The notes beneath the pieces are model-generated. The model saw only the letters and a program-made list of their open reading frames with translations. It did not search any database and was not told the DNA's origin. Of a DNA stretch of 64,000 nucleotides, positions 60,093 to 64,000 are shown piece by piece; position 1 is the first letter of the stretch, and the number at the start of each line of letters is the position of its first letter. The translations under genes and the position numbers were made by a program. The stretch is from Pseudonocardia oroxyli. Lineage in GTDB: Bacteria; Actinomycetota; Actinomycetes; Mycobacteriales; Pseudonocardiaceae. The stretch spans positions 1-64,000 of the forward strand of contig NZ_FNBE01000014.1 in NCBI RefSeq assembly GCF_900102195.1. The letters run 5' to 3'.

Positions 60093-61478
60093 ATGCCCTA
60101 CGCGATCACGCAGACCTGTTGCACGGACGCCTCCTGCGTGGCGGCCTGCCCGGTCAACTGCATCCACCCCACGCCGGACGAGCCGGACTACGGCAAGACG
60201 GACATGCTCTACGTCGACCCGCGGACCTGCATCGACTGCGGGGCCTGTGCCGACGCCTGCCCCGTCGACGCGGTGTTCCCGGCCGAGACCCTGGTCGGCG
60301 GGCTGGCCGAGTACCCGAGGCTCAACGCGGACTACTTCGCGGACAAGCCGGTGGCGCCGCGCTCCGGCCCGACCTTCCACCAGTGGGGCCCGCCCCGGTT
60401 CGACCGGGTGCTGCCCGCGGACTTCCCCCGGCTGGACGTCGCGGTGGTCGGGACCGGGCCCGCGGGGATGTACACGGTGCAGGACCTGCTGCTGCACACC
60501 CCCGCCCGGGTCACGGTCTACGACCGGCTGGCCGAGCCCGGCGGGCTGATCCGCTACGGGGTCGCGCCCGACCACCAGGCCACGAAGCGGATCGGCGAGA
60601 CCTTCGCCCGCCACCACGTGCACGAGCGGGTCCGGATGCGGCTCGGCGTCGAGGTGGGCCGGGACGTGAGCGCGGAGCAGCTCCGCGCCCGCCACGACGC
60701 GGTGGTCTACGCGACCGGTGCCTCCGAGTCCCGCACGCTCGGCATCCCCGGCGAGGAGCTGACGGTGCCCGCCACGACCGTCGTCGGCTGGTACAACGGC
60801 CATCCCGAGGTCCCCGCCGACGCGCTGGACGTCTCCGGCGAGCGGGTCGTGGTCGTGGGCAACGGGAACGTCGCGCTGGACATCGCGCGCATCCTCACCG
60901 CCGATCCGGCCGCTCTCACCGGGGTGCCGCCCGCGGTGCGGGCCCGGCTCGGCGCCGTACGCGAGGTCGTGCTGCTCGGCAGGCGCGGCCCGGAGTCCGC
61001 CGCCTACACGCGACCGGAGCTGATGGCGATCTGCAACCGCGCGGGCGTCGAGTTGGTCGTCGACGACGCCGACGAGCGGGTCGGGCAGGCCGTCGAGAAC
61101 GGGGTCGCGCCGCTGCTCGCGGGCGTGCGGCGGGAGCGCCTCGACTGGGCCGCCCCCGTTCCGCCGGGCCGCCGGATCGTGCTGCGGTTCCACTCGGCCC
61201 CGGAGAAGTTCACCGGCTCGCTGCTGCACACCGGCGGCGCGGACATCCCCACGGACCTGGTGGTCAAGGCGATCGGGCACCGCGCCCGCCCGCTGCCCGG
61301 TCTGCCGTTCGACGAGGCCACCGGCACCGTCCCGAACGAGGCGGGACGGGTGGCGCCGGGGACCTACGTCGTCGGCTGGATCAAGCGCGGCTCCACCGGC
61401 GGGATCGGCGCCAACCGCCAGGACGCCGCCGAGACCGTCGCCACCCTCCTGCAGGACGTCCGGGCGGCAACAAGATAA
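60093..61478 (+). CDS. Ferredoxin-NADP reductase with fused ferredoxin, FprB-like
   Basis: This 461-residue protein has an N-terminal two-cluster ferredoxin (CTDASCVAACPVNCI; CIDCGACADACPVDAVFP) joined to a NADP/FAD oxidoreductase of adrenodoxin-reductase type (VVGTGPAGMYTVQDLLLH, VVVVGNGNVALDIARIL, AIGHRARPLPGLPFDE, GWIKRGSTGGIGANRQDA). It likely supplies electrons to the preceding AurF-like oxygenase. It is cotranscribed with it. Confidence 0.93.
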   Translation: MPYAITQTCCTDASCVAACPVNCIHPTPDEPDYGKTDMLYVDPRTCIDCGACADACPVDAVFPAETLVGGLAEYPRLNADYFADKPVAPRSGPTFHQWGPPRFDRVLPADFPRLDVAVVGTGPAGMYTVQDLLLHTPARVTVYDRLAEPGGLIRYGVAPDHQATKRIGETFARHHVHERVRMRLGVEVGRDVSAEQLRARHDAVVYATGASESRTLGIPGEELTVPATTVVGWYNGHPEVPADALDVSGERVVVVGNGNVALDIARILTADPAALTGVPPAVRARLGAVREVVLLGRRGPESAAYTRPELMAICNRAGVELVVDDADERVGQAVENGVAPLLAGVRRERLDWAAPVPPGRRIVLRFHSAPEKFTGSLLHTGGADIPTDLVVKAIGHRARPLPGLPFDEATGTVPNEAGRVAPGTYVVGWIKRGSTGGIGANRQDAAETVATLLQDVRAATR

Positions 61479-61480
61479 CC

Positions 61481-61583
61481 GCACTATGGAACCACAACGC
61501 GCTTCAGTACCCCCAGAAAGCGCATTATGGCTCCATAATGCCGGTTTGGGGGCCTCAGAACGGACGTTGTGGCTCCATAATGC
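61481..61583. repeat. CCATAATG palindrome array, locus 3 (three units)
   Basis: GCACTATGG-AA-CCACAACGC (61481-61500), GCATTATGG-CT-CCATAATGC (61522-61541, the perfect form) and ACGTTGTGG-CT-CCATAATGC (61564-61583) are 41 and 42 bases apart. The spacers share GGGGGCCTCAGAACG-like sequence with locus 1. It lies between convergent genes. Confidence 0.88.
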
Positions 61584-61587
61584 GGGG

Positions 61588-61890
61588 TCAGGCGCGCTGG
61601 GACTGGTCGTTCGAGGCGACACCGCGTTCGGTGTCGGCGTTCCAGCCCTGGGCCAGCGCCGCGATCTTCCGCGCGTAGTCCGTCGCGGCCACCGACGGGT
61701 CGTCCGCCCGGCCCGCCGCGATCCCGATCAGGAACGCCGTCACGGGCGCGGCCGGGCGGCTGACGCCGTGCGCGACGTCCGACGTCAGGTCCAACACCGT
61801 GTCGACGACCGCATCGCCGCCGACCTCGATCCCCAGCTCCCGGGTCACGGCCGTGACCCACTCCGACATGGCCTTCGCGTCGTCACTCAC
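61588..61890 (-). CDS. DUF6457 protein
   Basis: This 100-residue protein resembles DUF6457, a domain often attached to or near molybdopterin-guanine synthesis proteins: MSEWVTAVTRELGIEVGGDAVVDTVLDLTSDVAHGVSRPAAPVTAFLIGIAAG. No mob genes are present, so the role is open. Confidence 0.8.
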   Translation of the reverse strand: MSDDAKAMSEWVTAVTRELGIEVGGDAVVDTVLDLTSDVAHGVSRPAAPVTAFLIGIAAGRADDPSVAATDYARKIAALAQGWNADTERGVASNDQSQRA

Positions 61891-61916
61891 GGCCGGAGGC
61901 TACCCACCGCTCTGCC

Positions 61917-62048
61917 TTATCCACCGAAGAGCGCGGGAATCTTCACGATCAGCTGCATCAGGCCGTAGAGGAACGGGATCCCCACCCACAGCCAGGCGAC
62001 GACGACGAGGGCGACCGGCGCCTTCCCGGTCTCGTCCCGAGTGCTCAT
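61917..62048 (-). CDS. Small membrane protein, MFS transporter small subunit
   Basis: This 43-residue protein has one hydrophobic helix (VALVVVAWLWVGIPFLYGLMQLIVKIPALF). Its start overlaps the stop of the OFA-family transporter (ATGA), the usual position for the small subunit of that group. It is missed by length cutoffs. Confidence 0.75.
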   Translation of the reverse strand: MSTRDETGKAPVALVVVAWLWVGIPFLYGLMQLIVKIPALFGG

Positions 62049-63403
62049 GCCGCCACCTCCTTCTCCTCGGCGGGCTCGTGCCAGCGATCGCTCACCGGGC
62101 GGACCAGCTCGTTCGCGACGAACCCGAGCACCAGCAGCACGATCATCACGATGAACGCGGGGGTGTACCGCGCGGGCCCGGCGACGTCGGCGCGGGAGTC
62201 CGCGATGGCGTTGACGATGATCGGGCCCAGCACGCCCGCCGTGGACCACGCCGTGAGCAGCCTGCCGTGGATGGCGCCGACCTGGTAGGTGCCGAACAGG
62301 TCCCGCAGGTAGGCGGGGATCGTGGCGAAGCCCGCGCCGTAGAAGGACAGGATCAGCATCGCGCAGATCAGGAAGACGGCCTTGTTGCCCTCGCCGATGA
62401 AGGTCAGGGCGATGTAGAGCAGCGCCCCGACGCCGAGGTAGATCCGGTAGATGTTCTTGCGCCCCACCACGTCCGACAGCGACGACCAGACGAACCGGCC
62501 GAGCATGTTCGCCAGCGACAGGATCGACACGAACGCCACGGCGGCGGAGGTCAGCGTCTCGGCCGTGGTGGAGTCGCGGAAGAAGTCCTGGTAGATCGGG
62601 TTGGCCCGCTCCAGGATCCCGATGCCGGCGGTCACGTTGAAGCACAGCACGATCCAGAGCAGCCAGAACTGCGGGGTCTTGATCGCGTTGGCCGCGGAGA
62701 CGCCCGCAGTGGTGACCATCGCCCGCGTCTTCTGCACCGCCGGGTCCCACCCCGCGGGCTTCCACCCGTCGGCCGGGACGCGGATCAGCAGCCAGCCCAT
62801 CGTCATGAACACCGCGTAGACCACGCCGTGGATGAGGAAGGCCAGCGCGATCCCGTTCGGGTCGGGGTCGTTCCCGCTCGCGCCGAACGCCGTCAGCATC
62901 GACGCCGTCCACGGGTTCGCGATGAGCGCGCCGCCGCCGAAACCCATGATGGCGATACCGGTCGAGAGGCCCGGGCGGTCCGGGAACCACTTGATGAGGG
63001 TGGACACCGGCGAGATGTAGCCGATCCCCAGCCCGATCCCGCCGACGCCGCCGTACCCCAGGACGACCAGCCAGTACTGGCCGAGCCAGATCCCGAGCGC
63101 GGAGATGAGGAAGCCCGCGACGAAGCAGGACGAGGACACGACCATCGCCCAGCGCGGACCGTTCGCGTCCACCTTCGTGCCGAACACCGCGGCCGAGAGC
63201 CCCAGCATCACGATGCCGAGGGTGAAGGGCAGTGCGGAGGCGACGCCCCCGATGTCCATGCCCTTCTCGAGCGCGCCCTTGAACGCGCTCCACGCGTAGA
63301 CCTGACCGATCGCGAGGTGGATCGACAGCGCGGCCGGTGGGACGAGCCAACGGCTCCATCCCGGCGGCGCGACGATCCGTTCTCGCGAGAGGAATCCCGC
63401 CAT
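62045..63403 (-). CDS. OFA-family MFS transporter (oxalate/formate antiporter type)
   Basis: This 452-residue membrane protein has about twelve helices and OFA-type features (PPAALSIHLAIGQVYAWSAFKGALEKG; FGGGALIANPWTASMLTAFGASG; GRFVWSSLSDVVGRKNIYRIYLG). The family exchanges oxalate/formate or related acids; the substrate here is not known. It is coupled to the small protein at 61917. Confidence 0.9.
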   Translation of the reverse strand: MAGFLSRERIVAPPGWSRWLVPPAALSIHLAIGQVYAWSAFKGALEKGMDIGGVASALPFTLGIVMLGLSAAVFGTKVDANGPRWAMVVSSSCFVAGFLISALGIWLGQYWLVVLGYGGVGGIGLGIGYISPVSTLIKWFPDRPGLSTGIAIMGFGGGALIANPWTASMLTAFGASGNDPDPNGIALAFLIHGVVYAVFMTMGWLLIRVPADGWKPAGWDPAVQKTRAMVTTAGVSAANAIKTPQFWLLWIVLCFNVTAGIGILERANPIYQDFFRDSTTAETLTSAAVAFVSILSLANMLGRFVWSSLSDVVGRKNIYRIYLGVGALLYIALTFIGEGNKAVFLICAMLILSFYGAGFATIPAYLRDLFGTYQVGAIHGRLLTAWSTAGVLGPIIVNAIADSRADVAGPARYTPAFIVMIVLLVLGFVANELVRPVSDRWHEPAEEKEVAA

Positions 63404-63468
63404 GTGCTTACCTCCCCGACGTTCGCGGGGAACCTAAGCCGGGCCGGTCCGGTCCGCAATCGCTGGGT

Positions 63469-63503
63469 CGTCCGACTCGCGTGTCCGGACTGGGCGACTC
63501 GCG
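63469..63503. repeat. Dispersed TCGCGTGT element, locus 2
   Basis: CGTCCGACTCGCGTGTCC (63469-63486) is identical to 34260-34277. A partial second copy GCGACTCGCG follows at 63494. It lies between clpX and the OFA transporter, in front of the transporter start. Confidence 0.65.
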
Positions 63504-63510
63504 GGAACGC

Positions 63511-63548
63511 GACGGCGCCCGCCTCCCGGTCGGGAGACGGGCGCCGTC
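63511..63548 (-). terminator. Strong hairpin after clpX
   Basis: GACGGCGCCCG (63511-63521) pairs with CGGGCGCCGTC (63538-63548), and CTCCCG with CGGGAG, around a two-base loop with one bulge. It lies 10 bases after the clpX stop, in its direction of transcription. Confidence 0.85.
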
Positions 63549-63557
63549 AGGGCCTTC

Positions 63558-64000
63558 TCAGGCGGAGCGTTCGCCGCGCTCCCGGCGCTGCGGGCGGCGC
63601 GGGACGATCGTGGGGTTGACGTTGTTGCGGACCGTCTCGCCCGTGACCACGACCCGTGCGACGTCGTCCCGGCTCGGGATGTCGTACATGACCGGGAGGA
63701 GGACCTCCTCCATGATCGCGCGCAGCCCTCGGGCGCCGGTGCCGCGCAGGATCGCCTGGTCGGCGACGGCCTCCATGGCGTCGTCGCTGAACTCCAGCTC
63801 GACCCCGTCCATCTCGAAGAGCTTGCGGTACTGCTTGACCAGCGCGTTCCGCGGCTCGGTGAGGATCTTGACCAGGGCCTCCTTGTCCAGCGAGGTCACC
63901 GAGGCCACCACGGGCAGACGCCCGATGAACTCCGGGATCAGGCCGAACTTGATCAAGTCCTCGGGCATGGTGTCCGCGAAGGACTCCGCACCCTCGAGCT
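63558..64000 (-). CDS. clpX: ClpX ATPase, C-terminal part (cut by window)
   Basis: This is the last 147 or so residues of the ClpX unfoldase subunit, which feeds proteins to ClpP. It shows [68 protein letters not shown] and the SRH region [28 protein letters not shown]. The reading frame continues unbroken beyond base 64000 (upstream residues [11 protein letters not shown]). clpX near valS fits actinobacterial order. Confidence 0.97.
   Translation of the reverse strand, partial: LEGAESFADTMPEDLIKFGLIPEFIGRLPVVASVTSLDKEALVKILTEPRNALVKQYRKLFEMDGVELEFSDDAMEAVADQAILRGTGARGLRAIMEEVLLPVMYDIPSRDDVARVVVTGETVRNNVNPTIVPRRPQRRERGERSA

Noticed and set aside
61481-61583. Regular 41-base repeat that could be mistaken for a small CRISPR array
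   Set aside because: Units are short palindromes, the spacers are themselves similar between loci, and there are no cas genes.

Overview
The window is chromosomal DNA of a very GC-rich actinomycete. The housekeeping order on the minus strand, the many GTG starts, ATGA/GTGA gene overlaps, deazaflavin (F420)-type enzymes, an actinobacterial SOS box and a very long ribonuclease E all point to this phylum. The family Pseudonocardiaceae is the best guess, but no rRNA is present to prove it. Genes are densely packed: no stretch over about 300 bases lacks a gene. I saw no tRNA, rRNA, transposase, integrase or CRISPR array.

Layout. (1) 1-674: nadD. (2) 735-33102: about 32 kb of accessory genes between nadD and proB, which in most actinobacteria sit close together with proA. 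No proA is in the window. This block holds a TetR-controlled importer/dioxygenase/adenosine-deaminase-like locus (735-6767), an alkB gene under a perfect LexA box (6761-7393), an MFS exporter with a TetR regulator, a hemerythrin-like protein, an orphan iron-siderophore binding lipoprotein, a MoxR/VWA pair, an ArsR-SRPBCC-DUF899 operon, and RecQ with a phosphoribosyltransferase-like tail. It ends with an IclR-controlled divergent catabolic locus (21450-33102). (3) 33099-44119: proB, obgE, rpmA, rplU, rne, a DUF2344 gene and a B12-binding-type radical SAM gene. (4) 44209-51485: accessory genes, including a methyltransferase, a BTAD-like regulator, a proteobacterial-type dapA, a membrane/propeller protein and an ABC-2 exporter. 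(5) 51527-58381: GNAT, ndk, DM13, DUF4233, folC, valS and a possible cysteine peptidase. (6) 58642-63403: F420-type oxidoreductase, an AurF-like oxygenase with its ferredoxin reductase, and an OFA-family MFS transporter with a small partner protein. (7) 63558-64000: the 3' end of clpX, running off the window.

Two accessory systems stand out. The first (735-6767) couples an NMT1/THI5-type ABC importer to a 2-oxoglutarate dioxygenase and an adenosine-deaminase-fold enzyme. Two nearly identical palindromes lie in front of the two transcription units, with a TetR gene between them, which suggests uptake and breakdown of a heterocyclic compound. The second (21450-33102) has two divergent operons. 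Leftward are a polyamine-type importer core, a class II aldolase, a PfkB kinase and an IclR regulator; rightward are the binding protein, a dimethylformamidase-like amidase, a split transketolase and a class III aminotransferase. Each operon starts next to the same 20-bp IclR-like box. The gene set reads as a complete but unassigned pathway for an amide- or amine-bearing polyol or sugar.

Three families of dispersed palindromic repeats sit in intergenic gaps: a 20-bp element around CCATAATG in phased arrays at three convergent gene pairs, a 42-bp perfect palindrome in two copies, and an 18-base element in two copies. Most gene ends abut or overlap, so several repeats probably act as bidirectional terminators.
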